DNA from: Euborellia annulipes
Taxonomy: Eukaryota; Arthropoda; Insecta; Dermaptera; Anisolabididae
DNA: 64,000 nucleotides
Assembly (NCBI GenBank): GCA_023213315.1
Contig: JAKCPI010015310.1
Location: forward strand, 186,001 to 250,000
Direction: 5' to 3'
Position numbers and translations under genes: made by a program
In this document: piece by piece, positions 1-11,060 of the stretch
Layout of the letters: each line of letters opens with the position of its first letter
How positions within the stretch are numbered: the stretch's first letter is position 1
Notes under the pieces: model-generated
Database searches by the model: none
What the model was told of the DNA's origin: nothing
What the model saw: the letters and a program-made list of their open reading frames with translations, nothing else

Positions 1-838
1 GGTACGAGAAAGTAAAAATAAAATGTGCAAAGTTTGAAATCGATCCGAAAATTCTTTCCCGAGGCCAAAGCCCTTGAAGTTGGCAAAAAATCAATTTTTT
101 GCTAAAATGTTTGATATTTTCTATTATAATATCCTAACGAAAAATCAAATGAGACTTTCAATAATACCACTGGAAAGGAAATTTAATGCTTTTTAATATT
201 GGTCTCTCGGTTTTATTATCTAGCATTTGGATTCCATTATATATATAGAGATGATGGTCCCAGGGTTTTGTTAAGATGGAAGCCCAAATTTCTAGAGTGT
301 TGATGGGGGGGGGGGGGGGCAGTGACACATTCAACGACGGGAAGCTAAGAGTGGTATTAATGATTTAATTCTAGATTCAAATAGCATTAATAAAGAAATT
401 TTTTAAGATAAAAATTATAATATTAATTTTTTTCTGTCCAAATGAAGAATATGGGTGGGGGGGGGGGGGGAAGAAGAGGCGCTTTGTAATTTTTTTTTAT
501 TATTTTGTTATGCAGAAAAAAATTTGGTTTTTCATATAATAATTACGTACATTCTAACTTGATAGTAAGCAACCATTCAAGAGCGCGCGGGCTTTAGATG
601 CAATTATCTCGATAACCGTGGCATTTAGGTTAGATATGATAACCAATATTAAAGAGCATTAAATTTCCTTTCTAGTGGTATTATTGAAAATCTCATTTGA
701 TTTTTCGTTAGGATAGGATAATAGGATATTATAATAGAAAATAACAAAAATTTTAGCAAAAAATCGATTTTTTTGCCAACTTCAAGGGCTTTGAGCCTCC
801 GGAAAGAATTACACAATTTTTACTTTCTCTTACCTCTA
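1..838. repeat. Foldback (inverted-repeat) element, left end cut by window
   Basis: The left arm (about 1-225) returns inverted at about 640-838. Both carry the same text in opposite sense: CTTCAAGGGCTTTG, ATCAAATGAGA and TTAATGCTTTTTAATATTGG. The arms are roughly 85-90 percent identical by eye. The spacer contains two poly-G runs (303-320 and 457-470). No ORF is present. The superfamily is unknown, and target-site duplications cannot be tested because the left end is outside the window. Confidence 0.7.
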
Positions 839-1145
839 TATATATATTAATATATAGAGAGAGAAAGTATTGGTTTCATGTCAAAAATTCGATGTCGAGA
901 TTTTGATGGATCTTCACCTTTTGAGGTCCCCTGAATCCAAAAAAGTGGTTTTCGCGACATGGTCTGTCTGTCTGTCTGTGTGTCTGTCTGTCTGTGTGTC
1001 TGCCTGTGTGTGTTCAATTTTAAGCATGAAGGAATTGAGCTAGGAGGCTGAAATTTTATATTTAAGTTAAACACCCCCGGGACCGACAAAATAAGCTTTT
1101 AATCAAAATCGGCCAAAAAGTACTAGTACTTTACTGATGTTTTTT
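824..1145 (+). repeat. Interspersed repeat R1 (GAGAAAGTA hairpin plus CTGT microsatellite)
   Basis: The copy begins with a small hairpin made of ACTTTCTCTTAC, a TA-rich loop and GAGAGAAAGTA. It continues with AAAATTCGATGTCGAGATTTTGATGG, a (CTGT)n tract at 960-1010, and ends near AAAGTACTAGTACTTTACTGATG. Further copies are at about 4865-5200, 30905-31075, 58500-58990, 61195-61375 and 63700-64000. It has no coding capacity and is probably a non-autonomous element. I do not recognise the family. Confidence 0.65.
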
Positions 1146-1384
1146 TTAGTGTGCGAATCTCATCCCTTTTCCAACTCAAGTTTCGGCTGGTTTTTGGTCG
1201 AAACTGAAACTTCGGTCTGTTCCTATATTATACATAATACCATTATAAGAAAAATTATATAATAACATCAAAGATAAATCACACCTAACAAAAAGAAACG
1301 AAAATCCCCAAAAAACCCGGGTTTTTTCCAACCCTGCTCAAAACGTGTATATCCATAAAAATCTCAACATCGAATTTTTCACAT

Positions 1385-2340
1385 GAATACAATACTTTCT
1401 CTCCATATAGCCTATATTAAATTAACATATACGGGTGAATATACGCTATTTAAATTTTTCGTGTCAAGCCGTGACGTCACAAGCCGAGACGTCACAAGTC
1501 TTGACGTCACCAACGACTCGCACCAGGTTTCTTGGCATATACTCCGAAACTACTGGTCCGATTTTCATGGTGTTTTTTTTTAATGGGTAAAAAATTATCC
1601 AGGGGTGGTTTTAGGATATCATTATATCAAATTAGGGGTAGGGAACCCCCCTTATCAGGGGTTCACAAATCACTCACCCGATTTGAATAAAATTTAACAT
1701 GACGCTTCTCTAGGGTGTAAATAATTGAAAAATGGTATTTAAGACCTCAGAAAGTTCTACCGGCCCTACCAGGGGAGGCACCTCCCCCCCCCCTAAAATT
1801 TATTTTTCAATCGATTTTAATAAAATTTAAAATGACGCTTCTCTAAGTGTAAATAATTTAAAAATGGTATTTAAGACCTCAGAAAGTTCTACCGGCCCTA
1901 CCAGGGGAGGCACCTCCCCCCCCCCCCCTAAAATTTATTTTTCAATCGATTTTAATAAAATTTAAAATGACGCTTCTCTAGGGTGTAAATAATTGAAAAA
2001 TGGTATTTAAGACCTCAGAAAGTTCTACCGGTTCTACCAGGGGAGGCACCTCCCCCCTAAAATTTATTTTTCAATCGATTTTAATAAAATTTAAAATGAC
2101 TGTAAATAATTGAAAAATGGTATTTAAGACCTCAGAAAGTTCTATTGGCCCTACCAGGGAACGGATCTCCCCCCCCCCTCCTAAAATGTATTTTTCAATC
2201 GATTTTATTAAAATTTAAAATAGTCACATCTCGAGACGCAGTCAGCCAGGGCCTACCATTGCTAGTTTATTATAAGTTAAGATTAAAAACGCGATTTTAA
2301 TACCCTAAATTAAATAATTTTCGGAAAATTTTCAGTTAAG
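1385..2340 (+). repeat. Helitron-like non-autonomous repeat with internal minisatellite
   Basis: The phrase GAAACTACTGGTCCGATTTTC near 1543 recurs at 7940 and is common at the 5' part of arthropod Helitron-like repeats. A CTAGT near 2262-2266 resembles a Helitron 3' terminus. However, similarity to the copy at 7878-8892 continues past that point (TTATTATAAGTTA, AACGCGATTTTAATA), so the true 3' end is uncertain. The class assignment is an inference from phrase similarity. Confidence 0.4.
1685..2222 (+). repeat. Minisatellite, unit about 130 bp, four copies
   Basis: Units begin with AAAATGACGCTTCTCTAGGG and contain TGGTATTTAAGACCTCAGAAAG, a run of C residues and TTTTTCAATCGATTTTA. Unit starts are near 1699, 1832, 1967 and 2095. 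The fourth is shortened. One diverged unit occurs singly at about 8212-8340 in the related repeat. Confidence 0.8.
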
Positions 2341-2399
2341 GTGCGCGTCTCGGAGTGTTAATTTTGGGAGTTTGCGGCCTCAATTTTGAAGCTATCGAC

Positions 2400-3790
2400 C
2401 TCAAATTTTTTTTTTAAATTAAAGCTATTTATAATATCTACAACTTATAAAAGATTTTTTTTTGATTTTCCAAAAAATAAATTTTTTTTTAGATTAATCG
2501 CAGTAAATAAAAGATATTTTAAAAAAATTCGCTCTATATCTTATAGATAATTAAATTAGTAATCATTGTGTTAAAAATTAATTAATTTTTTATCCTTAAT
2601 TAATAAGCTAGAAACTTTCAAATGAAATGGAATAAATCCCTTGTATTTTTATGGGAAAAACTAACGCCATCTCCCGCCTAGAGTAACTCGGTACTGAATC
2701 GTCTTCTAACGGCTTTTTGGGACCTTAAACGCCTACTACTACGCCGAAAAAAAAAAGTTTCACTTGCATCGTGGTTTCTTAAAACCACACAATGATTTTT
2801 TTGAATTTTATAAACACCAGGGGAAAATATGTTATCAGGGGAGTGAGTATTCCTTCCGTCCGTGACGTTTACATCCAATAAACATTGCATTGTACAAATG
2901 TAGAGTTACGTAACGATAAAATATAAAAACATTTACTTAACAGGGGAAATACTGCAAAGACTGGCAGAAATACTTTTTATGACAATGCCCCGTAACTGAC
3001 GCCATATTATTTGAATTACGCTCAACGCCGTTAGCTTGCTTTTAACTTCACTATGTAATACGCGCGTTATTCATGGCCAAGGATCCTGCGGTAGTTTTTA
3101 TTTTAAATTTCTTTTAATTTCGCCAGGTGAGGGTGACATTAAAATAAGTATTTTTTTTATTGATATAATAACATATTTTTATAATGTATTTTCATTAACT
3201 ATGTTTTGGTGTTTATTTGTGTATATAATTATGGTAAAAAATATACATATATCAGGAATGAAAGTTGGAAGAAAACGCAGCCAAAATTTTTTCTTTAAAA
3301 ATATATTTCAAAAAATTTAAACTTTAAAAAACTTTAAAAAATATAATGCCAAGTTAAATAAAAAAATGAACGTTGAACATAACTAGTAATGGGGCAGGCC
3401 ATGTGTGGTGTATACAATTATAACTATTTTAAACTATTAATACCTAAAACCAGTTTTCGTGAATTGACTATATGGGCCAAATAAAACACGATATTCATTA
3501 TTACCTAAGTATACAATAACAATGATATAATTAGTTTTACATTTTTTCTATGGGCCGTTGAAATTCAAATAGCGTATATTCACCGATATATACATAAGAG
3601 AAATTAAACAGGAATAAATTTAAAATTGATTCGCGTGGAACTTTTTTTTTAAATAATTTCTTTTAACGACTTTTACGGCATCTAAGGCCATTTAGATTCC
3701 CATTTATATCAAATAATTGGTAGACATTCAATTGAAATAAATATTTCTGACTTAGAACGGGAAGCAAATCCCTGACCTCAGCCACTAGAT
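2400..3790. other. AT-rich sequence without a supported gene
   Basis: I see no exon, LTR or transposase remnant here. A short stretch around 2745-2795 (CACTTGCATCGTGG, AAAACCACACAATGA) recurs at 8855-8890, so at least that part belongs to a dispersed repeat. The short ORFs show no family resemblance. Confidence 0.5.
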
Positions 3791-3796
3791 GCTAAT

Positions 3797-5295
3797 TAGG
3801 GTTTGGACACCGGCGGAAACCGAAACCGGTATACCGGTTTTTTGGCTAATTTTCAAAAACCGAGAAACCAAGTTTTTCCCAAAAAACCGAATTCGGTTTT
3901 TTTATTTTTTCATTTTTTCTCCAGTAATACTTGTATTCAAATTATAAATTAGCCCGTGACCCATGGCTCAGAGAGAAGACATTATCTTCTAGGGGCTTAG
4001 GGTTTCGGGGTCGGCTGACGTTGCGGTCTCGGTCGAGACCATCTTCAGAGCTCCAAAATAGCAAGGATGAGGATAAATTAACATATTATATATACATCTA
4101 TGTTGAAAGAAAATTGTAATTTTAAAATTTATCCTCATCCTTGCTATTTTGGAGCTCTGAAGATGGTCTCGACCGAGAGCCTAATGGGTATTAAATAAAC
4201 GAAATAAATACTAGCTGCTTTTCTTTCTTCATCCTGATACACATCAACAAAAAATTGTGTGTTTTAAAAAATAAAAAATAATAATAATTTTCTTTACATA
4301 ATTTACAGAAAAGGCAATGGTCCGTCGCAGACAGGGGCGCTGTTATTAAAAAATAATTCTATTAAATATTGTTTTGAATATTTTTTTTCCTTGATTTATT
4401 TAAGGAACATTTTTTGTTTATTAATACTAAAGGTCAAGGGATCTTTTTCCGTACCAAACCATAAAATATTTCTAAATTATGTTGTATACAAATTAATTTA
4501 ACTTCCCGTTCTAAACAGAAGTTGAAAAAAATCTGGTGTGACAAGCACAGCACACAACTTTCTCTTACCTTCAGTAATCGAAAGTTGTGTTCTGTGCTTG
4601 TCACACCAGATTTTTTGTGTCGACATGTATTTAGTTTCCGACAGTACGGTACATTCGATTTTCAAGATGTAAAATTTACAAGTATGGGAAAATATTTTAT
4701 ATTTTGTTACCATGGCAACCATTTCTCCTATCTTTTCTATGGAGTACAAGGGTAAAGTGGTCTTCAGAAGATTTCAATCACAAAATAAGAATATACATTT
4801 TAAAGAGAATCTAAAAAATAATTGATTTTTGAATTTAAAAAAAAATCGTTGGAGCAAATTTTGAGAAAATGGAAAAAAACTGAAAAAGTGCATCAGTAAA
4901 GTACTAGTACTCTTTGGTCGATTTTGTTCAAAAGCTTCGTGTCACGTCCCATGGGGGTGCCTAACTTAAATATAAAATTTCAACCTCCTAGCTCTTTTCG
5001 TTCTTGAGATATTTTGTTCACAGACACAGACACACACACACACACACACACAGACAGACCATGTCGCAAAAACCACTTTTTTGGATTCAGGGGATCTCAA
5101 AACGTGAAGATCCATCAAAATCTCGACATCGAATTTTTGACATGAATCCAATACTTTCTCTCTCTATATATATTAACATATATATAGAGGTAAGAGAAAG
5201 TAAAAAAACCGGTTTAAAACCGGTTTACCGGTTTTTAGCTTTGTAAAAAACCGAAAAACCGGTTTTCAAAATTTTCCGGTTTTTTCCAAACCCTA
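3797..5295. mobile_element. Non-autonomous hAT-like transposon, TIR TAGGGTTTGGA
   Basis: The termini are inverted: TAGGGTTTGGACACCGG on the left, and CCGGTTTTTTCCAAACCCTA on the right. Identical 8-bp direct repeats ATGCTAAT flank it (3789-3796 and 5296-5303), as expected for hAT integration. The subterminal regions are rich in ACCGGTTT and AAACCG. The interior is mosaic: an inverted pair around 4020-4175, a palindrome around 4520-4620, and an inverted R1 copy at about 4865-5200. No transposase is present. The element at 45397-45722 has a similar terminus and internal AACCGAAACC motifs and may be related. Confidence 0.85.
4500..4625. repeat. Small palindrome around an ACAAGCACAGCACACAACTTTC motif
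   Basis: AAAAATCTGGTGTGACAAGC reads in at 4528 and its complement reads out to about 4616, with a short centre. The same palindrome recurs at 59443-59528 and partly at 62270-62345. Several copies sit next to R1 units, so this may be an internal part of that repeat family. Confidence 0.6.
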
Positions 5296-5303
5296 ATGCT
5301 AAT

Positions 5304-5981
5304 CTCTGAGCCACGGGTCATGGGCCACCTTGAACTTATCTTCCGGTATTTTCTATTTTAATAAAAATATATTAAACAACCTAAAAATAAAGCTTACATT
5401 TGTTGTAGAATTTTTTTTTTTTGCTAAATGATTCTTTGATCCCATTGTTTTAGCCCCGTGATTTTTATTTTTCTCCAATTCCTTCTATTTTATTTTCAAG
5501 TATAGGCCTAAATACAAAATAAAATTTTACGATTATTTATGCCTATTTTTTTTATTTCAATATTTTTTTATTTTTGCATTATTAATTAACAATTAATGTT
5601 ATTAATTAATGGGGAAAATGGGACACTTGTAGGGGTCACACACCCGGAAATAAGTCGGTTCTTTTTCCACGAGTGACTCATTTTATTTCCATTTTAATTT
5701 TTACAATTTTTTTGCACATCTCACCTATATCATATAAATTAACAATTGAAACTTAAAACTAAACGGCATGGTAGGAAATTAGAATGAGTATCAAATAAAA
5801 TAAATAGGTTCCTAGTTGTGGGCATTGAAAAAATAAATAGCATGACCGATGCACACTCTCTGATACACAAATTATTTTTTTTGTTCAGTGAGCGTCAAAA
5901 TTTTCCTTATAAATATTTGTTAGCCCTACGAAAAGTGAAAGCGCGGAATAAAAACTGTCTATATACCAGTGTATATATATA
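5304..5981. other. AT-rich intron sequence, no gene seen
   Basis: Nothing beyond simple AT-rich sequence is supported. A GCCACGGGTCATGGGCC stretch at 5311-5327 is inverted relative to GCCCGTGACCCATGGC at 3953, and similar text occurs at 40011. These may be fragments of one dispersed repeat. Confidence 0.4.
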
Positions 5982-6486
5982 CAGTAGAACCTCGATAAGT
6001 TAAACCTCGCTAAGTTCAAAACCTCCGTAAGTTAAAATTTTTTTCAATTCCCTTCCCTTGACAGCGTAAAACCTCTATTACTTAAAGAACAAAACCTCTG
6101 TAACTTAAACAAATATTTTGAGCATAGCCCTCGATAACTTAAAATAATATTTTGGTGACCTCTGTAACTTAAAGTATTTCTTTACATATCATCGAAAAAA
6201 TAGCTAATGCAGAAAATCAAAAATACATGAAGCAGAAAAAAAATACTGATTTTTTTGTAAATAAATAAATCTATTAATTTAATTTATATTTAACTAAACT
6301 ATTCTAAATAAACAAATAGATCAAACGGAATCCCTTTTTCACTCACGTGCCCAAACTCAATAAACCTCGGTACGTTAAAAATTATATTCAATAACCTCTC
6401 TAACTTCAACTCTCGATAAGTAAAAAACTCGATAACTCAAATTTCTAACCGTTTCCCTTGAACTTTAACTTATCGAGGTTCTACTG
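5982..6486. mobile_element. pogo/Tigger-type MITE
   Basis: Terminal inverted repeats begin CAGTAGAACCTCGATAAGTTAAA on the left and end AACTTATCGAGGTTCTACTG on the right. TA dinucleotides flank both ends (5980-5981, 6487-6488). The interior repeats phrases such as AACCTC(T/G)(A/G)TAACTTAAA. A terminus of the form CAGT.GAACCTCG with a TA target is characteristic of the pogo/Tigger branch of Tc1/mariner. There is no coding sequence. Confidence 0.85.
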
Positions 6487-6716
6487 TATATATATATTGT
6501 AAATATTTAATAAAATTAAAGGATTTACTTTGATTTTACTATTTTAAATAAGTTTCTAATTTATATATTAATATTATTATTTAATAGGTCTATATAAAAA
6601 ATTCATGTTTTAAATAATATTAGGTCGATTATGTTTATTATTAAATTCGATATTCTATAACTGAATCTTATTTTTTATAATTTCCTTATCAAATATTGAT
6701 GCAAAATTTTTTTTAG

Positions 6717-6833
6717 CTATTGGAACAACAGTTCCCCTGATGCCATCTATAAGAAACCTTACTTCAGCAAAATCAGGACCACCTTTTCCCTCACCTCTGG
6801 CCAGAACTACACCACCTCGCTTAGTTGCTGCAG
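6717..6833 (+). CDS. mask: Predicted internal exon of mask/ANKHD1-like gene
   Basis: The exon is 117 bp, preceded by a T-rich acceptor ending TTTTTTTTAG and followed by a CAG|GTATTC donor. It enters with two bases completing a codon and leaves with one base. That single G joins the CA that opens the exon at 20931 to give GCA (Ala), so the phases match. The encoded peptide is Pro/Ser/Thr-rich (IGTTVPLMPSIRNLTSAKSG, later SPLARTTPPRLVAA), like the low-complexity region after the KH domain in mask/ANKHD1 proteins. Support is open frame, splice sites and phase; the family assignment comes from the downstream exons. An ORF on the opposite strand is a shadow of this exon. Confidence 0.6.
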
Positions 6834-7496
6834 GTATTCCATTCATGTCCAAATAACTTACTTAAACATGTTGGTACGATTTTTTTTGGATAAATAATCA
6901 AAATATAAATCGTTATATATTAATTAATTTCAGATTGCTTCACTAAATAGCATTCATTTATTTCTTGTAATTTTTATCCAATTAAAAAATTTCAATGGTT
7001 TTTATGGAAAGCACTACATATTCCTGCTGACAAGCAATTTCAAACTAAATCTGAATAAGAAACAGCTGTTTAGACGAGGTTTAAAAAAGGCCTGGAATTT
7101 CGTTAGAAAAATATTTAGTTTACTAGATGGCGCTCGTATCGTCTAGACCCCTGGTCGCCGATCTCGGATTCGCGAGCTACCGGTAGCTCGCAAAGGCAAT
7201 TCTGGTAGCTCGCAATATATTTTACCAACAAAAAATTTTGCAATTGCTCGCCTTCGGCGAACAATTACAAAGTTTTAAATCTCTCCGACTTAGTTTTAAA
7301 TTTCCCTCTTTGACTCAACTTCCTTTTATTCTGGCCAATCAGCGCCCTGATAGGCACACACACACAGGGACCGGAAGTCAGCCGCTAGATATTATAGTAT
7401 GATGATATTTTTTATATCTCTATATCTATACTATTATAGGAAAGAACTGGAGAATAAAAACCAGCAATTGATGGACCCTCTCACATCATCTTTAAT

Positions 7497-7545
7497 TGGC
7501 AAATATTTCGACTGGCATTACGCCTAGTCATCATCAGTGCAAACA
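7497..7545 (-). ncRNA. Hammerhead ribozyme-like motif (left arm)
   Basis: Read on the minus strand: CTGATGA, a stem II of about 7 bp (GACTAGGC opposite GCCAGTC, loop GTAAT), then GAAATATT. It is the mirror copy of the plus-strand motif at 7733-7786. All conserved core positions of the hammerhead consensus (CUGANGA...GAAA...UH) are present. Stem I pairing is imperfect. No activity can be inferred without testing. Confidence 0.6.
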
Positions 7546-7732
7546 AATGATTTGGTGGAGGGCCCGTGTCAAACAATGGTTGAGGATTATTTTAAAATTT
7601 CTCGGAGAAGCAGGGGTCAGACGCAAGTGCAAGCGAAGTAACTTCGCTTGCACTTGCGTCTGACCCCTGCTTCTCCGAGAAATTTTAAAATAATCCTCAA
7701 CCATTGTTTGACACGGGCCCTCCACCAAATCA

Positions 7733-7786
7733 TTTGTTTGCACTGATGATGACTAGGCGTAATGCCAGTCGAAATATTTGCCAATT
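7733..7786 (+). ncRNA. Hammerhead ribozyme-like motif (right arm)
   Basis: CTGATGA at 7743-7749 is followed by a GC-containing stem II and GAAA at 7771-7774. The ATAT after GAA is self-complementary and could make stem III in a dimer, putting the predicted cleavage after 7778. Stem I is short and imperfect (TTTGCA opposite TGCCAA). The arrangement matches type I minimal hammerheads known from Penelope-like elements. Confidence 0.6.
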
Positions 7787-7877
7787 AAAGATGATGTGAG
7801 AGGGTCCATCAATTGCTGGTTTTTATTCTCCAGTTCTTTCCTATACATCTTATCCAGCGAAAATCTTCCAATTGCAA

Positions 7878-8892
7878 TCTATACTATTATATAAAAAGGT
7901 CTGTCTATCTGTCTGTCTGTCTGTTTGTAACCCAGAGACTCCGAAACTACTGGACCGATTTTCAAGGAGTTTTTTTTAATGGTCCGGGGGCGGTTTTAGG
8001 CTTTCATTATATCAAATTAGGAGTATGAAATCCCCCTTAGGGGGTTCATAAATCTCTCATAGAAAGCATTGGAAAACACGTTCTAACACGAAAAATATAT
8101 TAATCAAATCTTTAAAATGAAAAATAAAAACTCTTCCCCTAAAATTTGACATTTCAAATTCCCCCCCCTGAAATTAATTTTTTTTTTTATTTTTCACTCG
8201 ATTTTAATAAGATTTAAAATGACGTTTCTCTAGGGTGTAAATAATTGAAAATTATGGTATTCCAGACCTCAGAAAGTTCTATCGGCCCCCCACCCCCACC
8301 CCGCCTCCGCCTCCCTTCCTAATCCTAAAGTTTATTTTCCACTCGATTTCATATTTTTATATTATGCTGCAAAATTAATTAAAATATTAATACATTTATC
8401 TGGACAACTCTTAGTCATACCCCGAGACGCCGTCCGCCAGGCAAGGGCGGATCCAGAGGTGTTTCTCGGGAGGTAATCTGGTGTGACTCGTCGCACAGCA
8501 CACTATTTTTTTCTTAATTTCAGTAATTTAAAGCCGCATTCTGTACTTGTTTGCCAGAATATAAATACAAATCAAATTTTTAAGTATTAATTTTTAAAAT
8601 TTTACGTTAAAATTAAATTTTTTGCGAAAAAAAGGTATTTTTTTTTAAATCTCGGGGGGGGGGGATTACCCCCTTTACCCCCCCCCCCTCCCTTGTATCC
8701 GCCCTTGCCGCCAGGGCCTAGTGGGGTAGGGTTGCCGAAGGCGCACCACTGCTAGCTTATTATAAGTTAGGATTAAAAACGCGATTTTAATAGCCTAAAT
8801 CGAATAATTTTCCAAAGATTTTCAGTTAAATGCCTACGATCTGAAAAAAAATTTCACTTGCACCGTGGTTTCATAAAACCACACAATGATTT
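7878..8892 (+). repeat. Helitron-like repeat interrupted by a hAT MITE
   Basis: It starts TCTATACTATTATATAAAAAGG after an A, a form typical of arthropod Helitron-like 5' ends. A (CTGT)n tract and GAAACTACTGGACCGATTTTC follow. A CTAG at 8752-8755 resembles a Helitron end, but similarity to the repeat at 1385-2340 and to 2745-2795 continues beyond it. It has no Rep/helicase coding. Nested insertion: 8442-8707. Confidence 0.45.
8442..8707. mobile_element. hAT MITE, family CAAGGGCGGAT (copy 1)
   Basis: The ends CAAGGGCGGATCC and GTATCCGCCCTTG are inverted. Identical 8-bp direct repeats CCGCCAGG flank it (8434-8441, 8708-8715). Internal G and C runs abut the termini. It is homologous to 30462-30728 and 50515-50779, and partly to 55322-55430. 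It is non-coding. Confidence 0.9.
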
Positions 8893-9339
8893 TTTTTTCA
8901 ATATCTTTATTAACTTTTAAGCCTACTATTTGGTCTCGCATATTACAGTATATTAAACTACTTTCAAATAAAGTATTATATTATTCTAACTGCATAAACA
9001 CTTTTTTTTTTATTTATCTGTTTTTGTTTAACATAATGCGTTACTTTTTACTTTCTCCTACCCTGTATATGAAATATATATAGAGAGAAAATATTTATTA
9101 TTGTTATGCACTCTTATTAAATCGTATGTGACATACCATTTTGGCTGAATACAAATTTTATTTATTTTTCAAATACTTAGAATTGGTAGGTAAGGATGTA
9201 ATTATGTATTAGTAATATTAGTTATACTCTTATTAATTTATATTAGTAAAATAAATATATGTATGTCGAATACAACTGTGCATTATTTCATTTACTTTGG
9301 CATACGTCGCTTACAACTAGGTAACTTACTGTTATTCCA
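8893..9339. other. AT-rich sequence without a supported gene
   Basis: Only short AT-rich ORFs are present. An R1-type hairpin head (TACTTTCTCCTACCC, then GAGAGAAAATA) occurs at 9048-9092. Confidence 0.4.
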
Positions 9340-9690
9340 AAATTATAAAAGTTGACACGAAATTCAAATATTGTATTTTTAAAAAATACTAGTATACACT
9401 ATCTAAACTGTACAAATTATTATTGAAAAAATATTACATATACACATATATACATTTTTTTTTCGTGTCAGATTGTATGTAGGGGCGCTCATGTGTAGAT
9501 GGCATGCAGGTCGAGAAGCGGCAGCCATCTTGTTTTCTCAACCAGTTCAATTCAGATTGTCACAGATGTAACAACATTTGTAATCTTAGCTGAATTGTAC
9601 CTGAACAAGGCGACAGAATGAGTGGCCGAAACGTTGTAATTTTTACAAATAAACCACAGTTAAACCGAAAATCAAATTCTTTTACTAAAG
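9340..9690 (+). mobile_element. Penelope-type terminal repeat (pLTR) remnant
   Basis: This segment is homologous, in opposite orientation, to 25270-25565, which lies downstream of Penelope-like coding fragments. Shared phrases include GACACGAAATTCAA, ATTGTATTTTTAAAAAATA, ACACTATCTAAACTGTACAAA, GTAGGGGCGCTCATGTGTAGA and GAGTGGCCGAAACGTTGTAA. It ends in a degenerate hammerhead motif, as Penelope pLTRs typically do. No coding sequence remains. Confidence 0.6.
9592..9645 (+). ncRNA. Degenerate hammerhead motif in Penelope-type terminal repeat
   Basis: CTGAACA (9601-9607; consensus CTGANGA, so G8 is lost) is followed by a weak stem II and GGCC-GAAACGTT (GAAAC at 9628-9632). ACGT could form a dimeric stem III. 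The homologous minus-strand copy at 25316-25372 keeps CTGAAGA. This copy is probably inactive. Confidence 0.5.
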
Positions 9691-11060
9691 ATAACAATTG
9701 TGAAAGCCTAAACTCCAAAAAATATTTCAGCACTATTAGAAAAAAATAATATAAAAAAAAATTTAAAAACAACGCTTTTATAAATGTACTAAAAAGAGAA
9801 AAATAATTATGTATAATTTCTTTAAAATTATATTAAAAATTAATATATGTTACTAAAACTAAAAGCGTTGGGCGCGGGATTTACAAATTTTAATTGTATA
9901 AATAGGATTTTTTATCAATACATTTTCATACCATAGACATGGCGGGTAGTTAGGCAAAGTGACTCAAATGTACTAGTTAGATTAATTAATTTTTTATTTT
10001 TTTGATTCATGTATCGGTGATTTAAGGATAGTATATCCTCTGCAATGGAAATTGCAAGAGATTGTTAATTTGCGCGCCCAACGCTTTTAGTTTTAGTAAC
10101 ATATATTAATTTTTAATATAATTTTAAAGAAATTATACATAATTATTTTTCTCTTTTTAGTACATTTATAAAAGCGTTGTTTTTAAATTTTTTTTTATAT
10201 TATTTTATTTAACTCTTTTTAGTTTTTGTAATAAAATATTAATACGTATGGGTTATATACATATACACGATACAATAAGACAATTTGTATTTTAAAAGAA
10301 GATAAATTTTTGATTATAAATTCCACCCCATCTTTTATTTTTGATAGGCCGAAATTAATTGACCTACAAAGATGAGACACATCAAATATTGTATTGTCAC
10401 GGGAGTTACATATGTGTATAAAATTTCAAAGCTCTAGATTAACTTGAAGTGGTCGTACTTTCAATCGCTAACTATGTCGGCCTGAACAATGGAAATTGAT
10501 TAATTGGCCGCCAATCTCAATTTAATTAATTTTTAATAATTTTGAATAGCACATTTTGTAGAGTAAAGTCTATTTAACACCTCTGTCAATGCTCAAAACT
10601 CTAAATTAATTATAAATAGGAGAAATTTTGATTATAAAACTTCCCCCCCCCACTTTTTTTTGATCGGCCGCCATTTTGTAATTAATTCACCTACAAAGAT
10701 GAGACATATCAAATATTGCATTGTCATGGGAGTTACATATGTGTATAAAATTTCAAAGCTCTAGATTAACTTGAAGTGGTCGTAATTTCAATCGCTAACT
10801 TTGTCGGCCTGAACAATGGAAATTGATTAATTGGCCGCCAATCTCAATTTAATTAATTTTTAATAATTTTGAATAGCACATTTTGTAGAGTAAAGTCTAT
10901 TTAACACCTCTGTCAATGCTCAAAACTCTAAATTAATTATAAATAGGAGAAATTTTGATTATAAAACTTCCCCCCCCACTTTTGTTGATCCGCCGCCATT
11001 TTGTAATTAATTCACCTACAAAGATGAGACACATCAAATATTGCATTGTCACGGGAGTTA

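Larger units (their letters stand above)
7436..7847. repeat. Near-perfect palindrome with a hammerhead motif in each arm
   Basis: Two arms of about 200 bp meet with almost no spacer at GCGAAGTA/ACTTCGC (about 7639). The outer ends read GGAAAGAACTGGAG and CTCCAGTTCTTTCC. The arms differ by only a few bases, so the palindrome is young or kept similar by conversion. It carries no ORF of interest. Each arm contains the ribozyme core annotated separately. A DNA palindrome this complete could also be an assembly or cloning artefact. Confidence 0.85.

Noticed and set aside
2262..2266. CTAGT as a definite Helitron 3' end
   Set aside because: Similarity between the two copies continues beyond this point, so the terminus cannot be placed here.
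5004..5246. 80-codon ORF with HTHTHTH repeats
   Set aside because: Derived from the (CA)n tract of an inverted R1 repeat.
6655..6852. 65-codon minus-strand ORF
   Set aside because: It is antisense to the predicted mask exon 6717-6833, which has good splice sites and matching phase.
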